From the NCBI GenBank assembly GCA_025504975.1, contig JANUWI010000003.1, positions 1,674,001 to 1,738,000 of the forward strand: a DNA stretch of 64,000 nucleotides, given 5' to 3'. This document shows, in pieces, positions 33,028 to 44,568 of the stretch; the stretch's first letter is position 1; each line of letters begins with the position of its first letter. Both the position numbers and the translations under genes were made by a program. A model generated the notes under the pieces. That model did no database searches. It was given only the letters and a program-made list of their open reading frames with translations, and was not told the origin of the DNA. The stretch is from Plenodomus lindquistii (lineage: Eukaryota; Ascomycota; Dothideomycetes; Pleosporales; Leptosphaeriaceae).

Positions 33028-34618
33028 GCTGGCACAATCTCAATGAAAAAAAGAAAAATCTCGTATAGACACGAAACCGAGTGAGAGGCTGGGCTCTTGT
33101 CACCTACAGTCCTGCTGTAGGCGACCTTCCCCCGACGGGCGAGGCGAAATACGCACCCGGATCCGCCCCGCTTCGGACAATGCAGGCGTTGCATGCCGGC
33201 ATGCTCGTTTCCACACCCCCAGACTTGAGCATGCATCAGCTCACCTCAAGCCCCCATTTGCCGGTACCACCTAAGCTGGCGCTAGCGGTGCCAGGACACT
33301 ACAGATAATAGGTCCACGACAACCCTCGGTCAGCGAGGGACTGTGGTCAGACTGACTGATTGCACAGGCTCGCCGGCATCATCACGACGCACTCGATATG
33401 CGCGCCGCTTCCTGCCCAACCCAGACGTAGTCGTACAGCGCGTGACCTGCACGGCCGCTGACCAGACGTGTATTTGCATCGAGCTGATTCGACCAAAGTA
33501 CCACCAAGGCGAGCGCAAAAGAAGACCAGCTTGACTTTTCCTCATTCCCTGGGCCGGGCGTTGTCTTGTAACAAAACAGAGATGTATAGAGTCGCAAGGA
33601 CTTGGAGAGAAGCTTCACAGAGGTCAGCCAACGACGGCGAGGAAGACTCACCTTGGCAGAACGATTTGCCGAGTTTCCATAATGGCGGGAGCGTGTGCGT
33701 ATGCGAGTGTGAAGACGACAGACGAGAAAAGAGGCTGATCTAGTGGACATGGTGGGATGGGTAGGCGATGGGGGTGGAGAGATGTGTGATTAGAGGCGAG
33801 GAAGCGGGGGATCAGGCGGTATTTGACTGCAGCACAAGCAGACTCGCTAGTGGTACCCCAAAAGTGTCTGCGGTGACGTGGATTGTACCAAGCTGACTTG
33901 GGTCAAGTAGGGGTCGTAGCTGCCTACGGCAGTCTGCGGTGAAGGTGAGTTGATGGCCTGGCAGAGGCTGGACCCTGAAGCCTGTAGAGCCCAGCTGCAG
34001 CCATTCCTACGAATCACATGCCTCTGTCAAGTAGGAATTCACGGTCAACCATACTTCGCCATTCCTGCAGATGCGGCCGTGCATCTTGCCCATTTCAGCC
34101 CCTGGCTTCGTCTCTGTTGTTTGACACTTTTATCAGGACGTCAAGATGGAACAAAATGGTCGCTCTGAAAGACTGTTTAGAGAAATGCTAGAATAACCTC
34201 TTGGGCCAGATGAGACAAGGCAGTCAACCACATCGCGTTTGCGCGCGGCACAAGACTTGGATTCCAGAACCTTTTGCGTTTGGCGACAACATGTTTACCA
34301 CCTATGAGAACACAGTCATGAAAGTATGAGAGACGTTCGTTCGCATGTGCCCTTGATGGGTGCTCGACCCTGACGATCCTCTGCAAGCCAAAAACTTTCA
34401 TACTCTTCTTCACCAGTCTTTACAAACGCTTGATGCCGCAGTCACACGTAAACGACGTCACCCCGTCTACCCTATCTGGCAATGTCTGGCTTGGTCACCT
34501 AATTCTGCTCCTCTTGTCCTCACAGAGCCCACGCAAATCCCTCTGATATCGTTTCCCCATCGCAACTCGTCGTCTCCTCGCGCGGTTCACGCACAAAGCG
34601 CAAGGCGACTGCGCCACC
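33028..34618. other. intergenic, 1.6 kb, partly GC-rich
   Basis: Gene-free DNA with a GC-rich core (about 33100-33470 and 33840-34000). It has an inverted repeat at 33099-33125 and no convincing coding frame. A minus-strand frame at 33382-33750 begins with a presequence-like MSTRSASFLVCRLHTRIRTR but continues without family likeness. It may include decayed repeat DNA; I cannot identify a transposon. Confidence 0.35.
33099..33125. repeat. short inverted repeat (11-bp arms, 5-bp loop)
   Basis: Arms GTCACCTACAG and CTGTAGGCGAC pair with one mismatch around the loop TCCTG. It lies in intergenic DNA. Its meaning is unknown; it could be a hairpin in a transcript or a chance palindrome. Confidence 0.5.
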
Positions 34619-35791
34619 ATGAAGCAACAATCAGTGTTTGGCACGCCCAATAAAGGCTACCTGGGCTTGTACCAAGCGCCAAATGCAGGCCTGCGAGTGG
34701 TTATAACATTGGCAGGCAAGACGTTGGTCTTGGAGGTATACGGACATCGGGCAATCAGATTCCAGATTACGCCGCATGCGATACGAACGTCGGGCTGGCC
34801 AGCCAACATGTTTGAGCTCGCCAACTGCGACTCAATGACTCGAGATTTGCCCTTTGATGGCCACCACTTTTGCCAGCACTCTTCCATACACTTTACACGC
34901 AATGATGGCGGGATTGTCAGCTTTACGTGGGCCGCATACAAAGGCCAACCGGTAGCCGTCTTCACCAAGTCTACGTCTCAGCAGTCGCCTTTGCTGCTGC
35001 TACCCTCTGAGATTCGCTGCAGCATTGCACGATACGTAGTTCGAGGAGAAAGTGGAAAGATCATCGTCTCCAAGAGTGGGACATCTTTCGGAGCTTTTCA
35101 CACGTATCACAAGCCAGAAGACGCATTCACCAGGTTCAATGAATTATCAAGGACATGCATGCTCCTGAGACACGAGTTCCAGGGAATGGAGTTCATGGAC
35201 AACAAGGTCACGACAACAGAGGCCAGCTTTCTCCACTTGTTAAAAGTGTCCACGGGCCCGGCAAAGCATGCAATTCGCAACATATCGGTTTGCAGCCCCA
35301 TTGACGTCTTGTCTCACGGTAATGTCCACTTGCGACTACGTCCATTCTTCAAGTTTTGCATGGAACATCCCAAGGCACTCTTGAGTTTGAAACTAGATTG
35401 TTGGCACTGTTTTGGTGCCCGCCATGTGTTTGGGCTCATTCGGACTGGCTGGATCCTTGAGCGAGCATTTAGAGGCAAGTCTACTTCACTAGACAAGACG
35501 TCGACGCTGACTTTTGTGCCAGGCACCTTTCACAAGAACCTGCTCGTAGAAGACGTGGCAATAGTCACCGCGCTCAAACGTACCGTTGCGCCCGCCAATC
35601 TCAATGTCGAAAATTTGAGACTTTTTCCATTGGCCAAACCTTGCTACAGCACAAAGGCGGCGAAAGATCGATACATAGCATCGGTCCTTGAGAAGAAGCC
35701 GGACAAGATGATTAAGAGTATTGTGGCAAACTACGGAACGCTTGAACGGGTGTTTGAGGCAATGGACAACTGGAAATGCATTGGAGTGTAG
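34619..35791 (+). CDS. unknown protein with LPSEIR (F-box-like) motif
   Basis: Single exon, 390 aa, starting MKQQSVFGTPNKGYLGLYQA. The first 115 residues look like a beta-rich domain (LRVVITLAGKTLVLEVYGHR, then SFTWAAYKGQPVAVFTK). At about 125 the fungal-family motif appears: PLLLLPSEIRCSIARYVV, followed by ELSRTCMLLRHEFQGMEF, the usual second block (RxxR.E) of this family. The rest is unremarkable and soluble. These LPxEIR proteins form large, poorly understood families in filamentous fungi; a link to F-box adaptors is only a resemblance. The same family type occurs as a broken copy at 8461-9087. Coding is likely given the long uninterrupted frame. Confidence 0.72.
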   Translation: MKQQSVFGTPNKGYLGLYQAPNAGLRVVITLAGKTLVLEVYGHRAIRFQITPHAIRTSGWPANMFELANCDSMTRDLPFDGHHFCQHSSIHFTRNDGGIVSFTWAAYKGQPVAVFTKSTSQQSPLLLLPSEIRCSIARYVVRGESGKIIVSKSGTSFGAFHTYHKPEDAFTRFNELSRTCMLLRHEFQGMEFMDNKVTTTEASFLHLLKVSTGPAKHAIRNISVCSPIDVLSHGNVHLRLRPFFKFCMEHPKALLSLKLDCWHCFGARHVFGLIRTGWILERAFRGKSTSLDKTSTLTFVPGTFHKNLLVEDVAIVTALKRTVAPANLNVENLRLFPLAKPCYSTKAAKDRYIASVLEKKPDKMIKSIVANYGTLERVFEAMDNWKCIGV

Positions 35792-36515
35792 GGAGAGATG
35801 TGCGAACGTCTTCGCAGCGTACTCCTCAAAACTCACTATTGCGACGATGTGGATGCTGATCGACTGCTTCAAGGTGGACACAATTGCCGTTGGACCATGG
35901 GCAAGGCTGCAAGACCATTGTCAGATACCGTAATGTGTTGTAAAGTAGTCGTGTCTGCTTGGAAACTACTAGAGGCTTTGCATGTATACAAAACCAGATT
36001 GATGAGGATAGCACAGTGCGCTTGTTGGCCTCTTTGTGGTAGCAAACCCACCCTTTTTTTTGCGCCTCACCAAATTCAGAGCTTTGCTCATCTAATAGTC
36101 CCGTCTACATCAAGTCGGTGATCTGGCTTTAATGTAGAAGAGTACAAATGTGTAACGTGTATGAGTTTTCTAAAATCAGTCATGGGATTGTCCCATTTTA
36201 CAAAAACAGCAATTCGGCACTCTTTTCACGGCCAGAGTGGCAGAGTATACAGTAATCAGTCCTTCCTAGATCGTACCCAAGACGTGAAATATCCCCAACA
36301 ACATGGTAGAGCAATGGACTTTGTGGTCACCATTTAATCATCTTTTCCGTCAATACTTGATACACCATTAAACACCAATTCGAGCTGTACGCAGTCCGGC
36401 ATTGTTTTGTCTTGAGAGCATGGGCGTACAAGTTCAAAATCACCTTGATGTTGATTCTGGCCTTGAAACTACATGTAGTATATGATTCTTGCACTGCATA
36501 CAAGCATGATTACAT
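35792..36515. other. convergent 3' region, 0.7 kb
   Basis: Between the stop of the LPSEIR protein and the stop of the epimerase-like gene. AT-rich from 36100 to 36510. No gene or repeat seen. Confidence 0.45.
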
Positions 36516-37615
36516 CTAATCCTTTAGATTCCGTAACACGAGATCCACTTCGGCACCTGCAGCTTCGAGTACATGGTCGGCCTTGTATTTTGGCTTCCAG
36601 CCAATCTTTAGGCCGTTATCAGCAACCAGTGTGCACCTGAATTCATGGTCAGTTTTGTTCATATGCAAAAATCTTCCAAAACTTACACTCCGCCAACTTG
36701 AAGTCGTGGAGGAAGCCCCAAGGTAAATGGCGTCATCTTCTCCAAAATTTCATCGTCTGCATCCTTGACCGTCTCGTCGTCGACTACACCTCGCTTCTTG
36801 AGCGCATGGCTAAATGCATCGCAGAGATCATCCCAGACAACATTGCCAGAAGCCGCGAGGTAGTAGCCATTCTTGCCATGGGCCACTTCTTTTCCTTGGA
36901 GCATCGAGCGCAACAACTCAATATATAGGCTTGCATTGTCCACAACATGGCATACGGGCCAAGTCGGTTTTCCTTTTTGGGTCCGATATACCTGGCGAAG
37001 CGCTTTTGCTGCCTTGATGAGAGCCACAGTCTGAATGGATATTTTATTTCCAAAGCCTTCTCCTTCTCCATAGACTATGCATGGTATGAAAATGTAGCTG
37101 TGGACACCGTGCGCTTCCGCAGCTTCAATCACGGTGCAATTGGCCACGAGAGCTGATTGAAAAATCTTGAATGGCGTGGCGTCAATGGCGTTCTTTTGGA
37201 TTGCATACAACTCTGGATCCGAGTCGTACAGAGGACGCTCTGTCGGGTGTCCAGTAAACTCTGAGAATGATTTTGCCCCGCTGGTAAACAAAAAGTGTGT
37301 TTGGAGACCAGTCACCTTCTTGACCTCACCCAAGCCAGCAATGGAATGTGTCGTGGTGGTGTTATCAATGGCATCGTGAAGGTGAAAGACGATTGTAATC
37401 TTCTTTTCAACAATGACATCCTTGAGGCTCGTTGGGTTCGAGGTATCGATTGTCAGGGGTGTAGCACCGTATTGCTGGACTGCATTTGCCTGCTCCGTGG
37501 TTCGGACAAGAGCAAAGAGCTTTTCATAATGAGGAAGTTTTGCGGCTTGCAAACGTGCCAGAAGCGTGCCGCCGAGGTAACCCGAGGCGCCCGTCACGAG
37601 AACCTGATGAGACAT
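36516..37615 (-). CDS. NAD(P)-dependent epimerase/dehydratase-like protein (extended SDR)
   Basis: Exons 37615-36687 and 36636-36516, 349 aa, 50-nt GT-AG intron. The Rossmann motif TGASGYLGG lies at residues 7-15 (VLVTGASGYLGGTLLARLQA). Further extended-SDR features: VFHLHDAIDN after strand 4, THFLFTSGAKSFSEFTGHP, and IFIPCIVYGEGEGFGNKISI. The second exon ends GWKPKYKADHVLEAAGAEVD, the substrate-side C-terminus, so the gene ends at 36516 rather than at the in-frame stop inside the intron. A clear YxxxK pair is not obvious, so the chemistry is open; relatives are annotated only as epimerase/dehydratase or NmrA-like. Probably cytosolic. Start chosen at MSHQVLVTGASG because it places the motif at the normal distance. 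Confidence 0.85.
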
Positions 37616-38987
37616 TTTTTCCAAGATGCGAGTCGAGGTAACGGGTGACAATATATCAGTCGTTTTACGGTCTGCGAAATGTGCAATGAAAAAGATTGAG
37701 TTTGCGACACAGTAGGTGATCAAAGACACTAATAAAAAGCGTCGCGCATTACGTAGAATGTTAGTGTCAGAGGAATCCCAACAAGACGCATTGTTTCACG
37801 ATTCGTCGGGAGTGTTCCATCTTTTGATGCGTCAGCGTTGACTCCGACTCCGACAACCACTCATCATCGAGTCGGATCAACGTCCACACCATTGCAAGTA
37901 TCACTGGGCATTTCAGGAATCCCATCATCGACAAGGAGCCTTGATGCTAAAATTATTAGTCTAATGCTTGATTGCAAACAGTATTCTTGCCATGTAATAT
38001 CCAGGTTAGTGCCCCGTAGTGCTTTTTGGAGCCTCATGATCGTTGACATTGCAGTCGCCAATTTTTCTGCCATTCAGACATGCCTGACCTTGGCTTTGAC
38101 TTGTTGGTAGTTTCCCACAGTCAATGTTGCTCGAGCCATGGATTTCAAACCACAATCAGCAGCGCCAAATTGCCATTCAATCCAATCGTGATAATAGAAA
38201 AAAAGGCATCACTCCCATGGTCCACACATTTCCCATGCTGCTCTCGGACAACTTGTCATGACTTTTGCCACCATTCGTCCGAGTAATTGCCATTATCGAG
38301 GCTGCTTTATTCTAGATCCATCTGATGTTGGAGAGGCGTCTGTGGATTTTCCGACATGTCCCAGACAGATTGAGCTTGTTGCGTACTCAAATTTTACCGG
38401 TATGCTCACATCTCTGCGGGTCACTTGCTCAATGTAGGGTTGTCAAGTTCCCCGATACTCTGTCCACAGTAATTGTTTCTCTTGAAGTCTTGCTTTAGGA
38501 CAAAAAAACGACCCCGACATTGACAACCCTTTTTCCCAAGCCAATTACGTTACTAATACTCTTTGCGATGCTCATTCCGTGCGGCTGTCCGGTGGTTGAT
38601 GTAGCTTCCGCCAAAGCAGCGGACGTCAAAATGATCGCCGATGCGTTCTCGGAGCCCTTGGAAGCCGCTGGCATCTGTCCGAGGATATTTGTCCTATTCG
38701 GTCATTGCCGGTAAATGATCTGCATGTGTGTTGGGTACCACAATCTTTGCAGAGACATGGGTCATTGGGTAGTAACACGCGTTATTATTGTACACAAGCA
38801 AGCACATGGCAGAATCTTCTAGATAGAGCTACAACAGGCTTTTAGCAGTAGTCAGAGTCGTAATTCTCAGTCTCCTCTAGCTGCGACTGGGTAAAAGTCA
38901 GTCAAAGCGAAGAAAAGGTCTCAATGACAATGAAGAAACGAATCACCCTGCGTAAATGGTGAGAATGTGAGACCTGTTCCAATACAA
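37616..38987. other. intergenic, 1.4 kb
   Basis: Upstream DNA of the epimerase-like gene and downstream DNA of the D-amino-acid oxidase gene. A 64-codon frame at 38520-38714 (+) has a hydrophobic start (LLILFAMLIPCGCP) but no continuation. I see no supported gene, RNA or repeat. Confidence 0.4.
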
Positions 38988-40253
38988 TTACAACCGACTC
39001 CTCTCCGACGACAAGCCCAAAAGGACGTCCTCGATAGTCGCCACGGCGTCGTGTGCCATTCCAAGACCAGCCTGAAACCCTGTCCCGCCAGCTCCATAAT
39101 TATGCACCAAAACGCCCGTCTTTGCATCACCGAGATCTATACTTGTTCGCTCCACACGTGCACCACCTTCTCTAGAAGGTCGCAATCCAGAAAAGGCTGC
39201 CAAAACCTCCATGCCACCCGTGACCAGCTCAGGAAGCAAAGCAGTGGTACGCTGGACAATCGACTCTGATTCGCTGGAATACGTATCTCCTGTACTACAT
39301 GGACGTGAGCTCTTGTGGATATACAACATGGGGGTCAACATACCTCACGCCCTTTTGCATGTATCCGCCCAGAATGACATTTCCATTCGATTGTGGCCTG
39401 GGGATAATATACGTCTCATAGTCCTTTCCATGACGCATGACATTCTTTGCAATCTGTGGTGCTCGTGTGAGGAGGATTTGCCCCCGTGTTGGGTAACACT
39501 TTGGATCCTGGACACCTTGCAATGTACGCGCACCATTGCCGGTGCAATTAAAGACCACCTTGGTTGATGGGTCTGAAAAAGCCGACTGTATATTGTACAG
39601 CTTCTCACGGACAAACGCGACCTTGTACCGCTCCTGCAGGAGCTTATGTAGATATTGGATATATCGCGGCGCGTTGACTGTAATCGTGGTACATGAAATG
39701 CCAAATTGGCATCCTTTTGGCATCTCGGACTTGCTCAACACTGTAAACTAGTGTAATGGTAAGCTTCCTCGAATCTCATGTCAAGCTGGATAAAAATGAC
39801 TCACGTCTTTCAAGTAGCCCGACATTGAATCAATCTTGTTTTGTGGGGGCATTTCGTCCCAATACTCAAACGAAGGCGTCTTGGAAATGTAGGCTTCCTC
39901 ACCGCAAGTCTCGGCCAGCTTCATCATGTGAGAGTAGCCAAGCTTGTCCCATCTCAAGGCATTTGCATCTCCGCCAGAAATGGCAGAAAAGTTGGCTCCA
40001 GCCCTAGCAAGGGGTTAGCATGGTGTTTCTTGGACCTGGGACTGGACATACCATGGCGAAGTATAATTTATCGACGTGTCTCCTGGTAAATGTTCTGCAA
40101 CGATTGTAATGTGCGAGCCATATCCACGCTCCGCAAGTAACAGTGCAACGTCCAGGCCAATCACTCCTGCACTGAAAATTGTCCAGTCAGCTCCATGCCA
40201 GAATTTCGTGGCAAATGTAAAACTTGCCCCACAATGACGATTGATTTGCCCAT
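38988..40253 (-). CDS. D-amino-acid oxidase, peroxisomal
   Basis: FAD enzyme that oxidises D-amino acids to 2-oxo acids, ammonia and H2O2. Five exons: 40253-40228, 40171-40052, 40003-39805, 39747-39344 and 39294-38988 (351 aa). The FAD-binding start reads MGKSIVIVG/AGVIGLDVALLL, the junction falling inside the GxGxxG motif. Further DAO landmarks: SPWAGANF, NCTGNGARTL, YPTRGQILL, YIIPRP then VILGGYM, SGLRPSREGGARVE and VHNYGAGGTGFQAGLGMA. The C-terminus is SRL, a type 1 peroxisomal signal, as expected for an H2O2 producer. Intron 1 uses a GC donor; the others are GT-AG. The POT peptide transporter lies upstream on the same strand. DAO versus D-aspartate oxidase cannot be settled by eye. Confidence 0.93.
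40172..40227 (-). other. GC-AG intron of the D-amino-acid oxidase gene
   Basis: 56-nt intron with donor GTGGG/GCAAGTTT and acceptor TTTTCAG. GCAAGT is the classic consensus of functional GC donors. Splicing restores the FAD motif VIVGAGVIGLDV; no GT donor nearby keeps the frame. Confidence 0.85.
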
Positions 40254-40884
40254 GTCTCTTTGGTGTAGATTGGAGCTTGCTCGTAGGTTGCTTCAGTCGT
40301 GCTGCATGCACAATGTCTCTTTTAAACAAGCACCATATCGGCTCAGACGTATACACCACTGTTGACATGCCGTCGGAGAACTCAGCGGCGGATATCTCGG
40401 CCCTTTTCGGACGGCATCGCATTTGATTGGCTGGCGCTTGTAGGCTGCTCTCGGCCCACACACGTAGATAGCGTTATCTAGAGTCTAGCTCATCTTGCAC
40501 AAGGACTGATTAAACAGAGACGTATCTATAGGCGGTCGATCGTGCACATGTCGGTACAGACAAGCACATGTATACGTTATCATGAGTACAAAAACTCCCG
40601 TGGCTGCTCGAAATCTGCTCAGCAGAGGTGGGATATCCTGGCTGTCGGCTTGCTTGTATTTTCCAGGTGAGCCGTGTTAGTGTCTATGCAGTTGAATCTT
40701 GATCATCGCCGCGATTGCAATTGCATTGGCCATTACAACACATCAAGCTCAAAGCGCGCTTCTTATTTTAGAGTAGCACATGGCATTGCAGAATCGGGTA
40801 TATATGCATTGATAAAATGAAAAATACATCATCAAATATCCCCCCTCATACCGCGCCGTCCAAGTCTTCAATTACATCGTCACT
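40254..40884. other. intergenic, DAO promoter / peptide transporter 3' end
   Basis: About 630 bp between the D-amino-acid oxidase start and the transporter stop. AT-rich near 40780-40850. No other feature seen. Confidence 0.45.
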
Positions 40885-42766
40885 CTAAGCCTTCTCATCC
40901 ACCGAAATCGATCCCCCATTCCCCACGCCAGCACCATGCCCCAACATCGCCGGATCCTTGTCAACATCCGGATCCAGCGAATTCAACGCATCCTCTTGCT
41001 CATTCAAGTGATGAAACAAGATCCAAATCAAACACCCAGCAATAAACGACGCAACCGCCAATCCAGCAAACATGTACATGATTGCAGGATTATACAGCAG
41101 CGGGTTCAGCGCCTCTGAAATGGCAGAGCCAAAGGCATTGGTGAGGAGATACATGGACTGCACAAACGACTTCATGCTCGGCGGGGCCTTGGTGTATGCG
41201 TACTCTAGCCCCGTGACTGATGCAAAGATTTCCGATATACCAATTAGCATGTATGCACCGGTTTGAGTGGCAATGTGGATGTTGTTGCCTTGTTTGACGC
41301 CGGCCGCGTCGATGGAGGCGTCGCAGAGGGGGTCGCCGTAGCAAGGCCCGGCTTGGTAAATGTAATACTGAATCACAGAGGCGTATACCATGGCCAGTGA
41401 GCCGACCCAGAAACCGCACACGATGCGGTTGATTGGAGGAAAGGGAATTTTCCACTTGCGCAGCGTAGGCATGAGGACTTGGTCGACGAGCGGGAGGAAG
41501 CAAATGATGGAAATGGCGTCAAAGTTTTGCATTAGATCGTTGGGGATGCCGTGGCCTGCCATTTGGCCGGCCTGGGTGACGAAATTGTTGGAAAAGTTGC
41601 CGTATACCACCCAGTAAATTGGGTAAAAGGCAAAGACCTGGCAGGCAATGAGGGCGCGCTTGACTTCTTCGACAAAGTGGTCGTCCCATCGGAGATTCGA
41701 GTCGCGTCCCAGACCGGCTTGGTAAGAGGGCTTGGGCGCATCCATTTTGCGGCCTTTGATCATCATCCAAATCACGCGAAAGGCGTCGGTAATAATGGAG
41801 CCCTGTGGTGGGCGAACAACGTAGACTTTGCGGCCGAGAACGAGGACCAGCGTGCCCACAAAGAAGATGCACAGACACAGTAGGAATGCGGACCAGAAAT
41901 CACAGTCTCGCTCCATGTAGGGAGTCGCCAGTAGGGAGAGGGAGCCGACATTGATGCACCAGTAAAAAATCATGTAGATTCTCTGAATGGTGATTGCAGG
42001 ATCGATAATGACGCGTTCGCCAGTCTTGTCGTCGTTGCCAATGACCATTTGTCGGCGCTTGTATTGGTCGGCAATCAGAGGTGCGACATTGGACTTGATA
42101 CCACCGGTTCCAAGACCAATGACGATAATGGCGACGATGAAGCCGCCGAGGCCGGCACCATGATCGAGAGCAACCGGGAGAGACGTGAGTGTGAGGACCA
42201 AAAGACCGACAATGTATACACCGCAGAAAATGACAATCGTATTATACTTGCCCAGATATTGGTCGGCAATGACGGCTAAGTCACGCGTCAGTCATGCAAC
42301 CTCACTCGACATACGTGTACAACTCACCTCCAAGAATTGGTGTCACATAGCACCAAAATTGAAAAAACGTCGAAAGACCCGTGGCTCCCTGGTGACCCAT
42401 GCCGAGCGCACCACGGCCCTCTTCACCGCTGCGAGGCCGGGAAATGTAGTTTTGAAAAATGCCACTGGCGCCATAGTATGTAAATCGTTCACACAGCTCG
42501 ACAATGGCGACTAGAAAGGCACTCTTGGGGAGGGGCTCTCCAACCTTGCGAAGCGTCTTCATTTCTTCGGCGGTTGGCCGGATGCCACCGAAACCATCAT
42601 CGTCTTCGTGTTGAATGGACGGGCTGGAGCTGGTGACGATATTGTGAGGCTTCTCGTCTAGTTCGACATGGGCTCCGACGTTGGCGCCATTGAGCGAAGC
42701 GCCAAAAGCATGTGGATGTTGTTCAGCCTCTGCTTGCGCCTGTTGCATGTGCTTTGCACTATTCAT
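40885..42766 (-). CDS. POT/PTR2-type di- and tripeptide:H+ symporter
   Basis: Exons 42766-42328 and 42275-40885, 609 aa, 52-nt GT-AG intron. The hydrophilic N-terminus (about 85 residues) ends at PLPKSAFLVAIVELCERFTY, which contains the ExxER proton-coupling signature of the family in helix 1 and continues YYGASGIFQNYI. Also visible: AVIADQYLGKYNTIVIFCGV across the splice, ALGTGGIK-like GLGTGGIKSNVAPLIADQY, and FYWCINVGSLS. About twelve spans can be followed; the hydrophilic tail ends in SISVDEKA. Plasma-membrane uptake of small peptides is the known role; specificity is unknown. An upstream TTG does not matter; the first ATG gives MNSAKHMQQAQ. Lies just upstream of D-amino-acid oxidase. Confidence 0.93.
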
Positions 42767-44568
42767 TGTCAATACTTTGATTCCCTTGTTCAGATTCTAC
42801 AACGTACGCAGAATCCTCGTATGCGGTAGCCATGACTATTCAGCACTCACGACCAGGTCGGTACAACCCAGTACATAAACTCGGATGAGAGATATAACAA
42901 GACTCGAGGGTTTCAACCAGCGGACCACGCTTCCATTTTAACCCGCATGCTCAATCCCTGGACTCGTTGACCCTGTCCCCTCCCAACAACAGACGTTCGC
43001 CGCTGACTTGAAAATGTGGAGACCAAGCCTGCACAAGCACCCGCCACGACACGATGTAACCTCTTGATACCTGGGGCTTTAGCCTCAAGCACACCGATAT
43101 GCGCTGCAAAGATTGGCCAAGCATTGTCTTGGCTGCTTGGTCGTGCCACTGCCGCTTCGGCACCACGGACCCGATTCGCCACACATACGAGATGATTCTG
43201 CAAACCCACCTGCCAAATCAAAAGGGCGATCTTACATGTGGGTTTGGGAATAAAGTAGTTGGTTTTCATGGAGCCCAAATTGCCGGGACAACGTGGTTTC
43301 GAGACTAGTGTTGTGAGATTCGTTCCATTTTGAGACATTTTGAGCCTCGGTTGCAAGTCTGACATGCGGTTGTGATTGCATGCATTGCTCTCACACCTCT
43401 TGACATTAAAATCCCACACACACACACACACACATCTCACATCAGCAATACTCATAGAGATAAGGGAAAAAAATCAGTCGAGTTGGTTTCCACAATGTCA
43501 CGCTTGTCTTGCTCATCTCATCCTATTTTGTGAAAATTTGCATAGTGGCCGAATCCTCACCGGACGTTACTGTTGCTTGCAACTGCATGTTTCATAGTAA
43601 TGTCACTAAGAAGCCTCGGTAGAATATTCGCATCTAGCCGGCGCGTCGGCCGTTGCCGATGGATGTTTGTGTCTCGCCATGTCTGGCGAGGATGGAGTGG
43701 AGAGACAATGCGCTCGCTTGTTGCAAACTGTGGAGACTGAGATGAGGTTTGTCGGGCTACTTGTGTTGGGCTGTTGGAGTTTGTTCCAGTCAGCACTCTG
43801 CACAAGAAGTTGACGACCAACGCGTATAGTTCTCAATGAGGAACCATTTGCCAAACGGGCGTCCTGCTATACGTGAGCTCACAATCGCATTCGCCTGTTG
43901 TCTTCGGTGTACAAAAAAAGTGATCCGATTCCATCCCAACACCTTCCCCTCCCACCCGCCAAGCCATCAAAAGCGGAAGGCGCAAAAGCTTCGCTCCACA
44001 CATGCCATTCCCGCGCTAAATCCGACCAGCCGTCATCCTTCCTCCTGCAGCCCTGTGGAAACAAGCACGATAAGGCGCGCATGTGCATTCCTAAAGTAGG
44101 TTATGGTGTGAAGTACTCCCATGTCGTTGTTCACGTTTATGCGGCTAGCGATGAAAAGGGCAGTTCAGGTCACCGCGGCTCCACAACGTTTACATGGTAA
44201 CGACGGTGTACTCTAGAAGTAGTTTGACGCCTGACGTTCACACGGTTGCATTGCAGTAATGTTGTGTGGAGCATAGAGAGTTGTAGCACTCTCATGCTCA
44301 TATATGTAACTTGATGGGATATTCTATATCAACATATAACCCCGTATCTGTAAAAAGACATTGTCCACCTAATACCCAGCCACTGAAATGACCTTTTGAA
44401 TCTTCTTACCAGAAATCCAAACTACTTTATAATGCACTGATCCCAACGTAAAAAAGTTATATACTCCCCTCTTCACCTGTGTGATCCCCCTACGCGCGGA
44501 TACCCGATATCTTACACACACACATGAAACAAAAGAAACAGTAAACTCAAAAGGAAAACAATCAACAA
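42767..44568. other. intergenic, 1.8 kb
   Basis: Peptide-transporter promoter side and zinc-carrier 3' side. A (CA)10 microsatellite sits at 43415-43434. Overlapping short frames on both strands show no family likeness. Nothing else supported. Confidence 0.4.
43415..43434. repeat. (CA)10 microsatellite
   Basis: Perfect CA dinucleotide tract in the intergenic region. Likely length-polymorphic. Confidence 0.9.
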
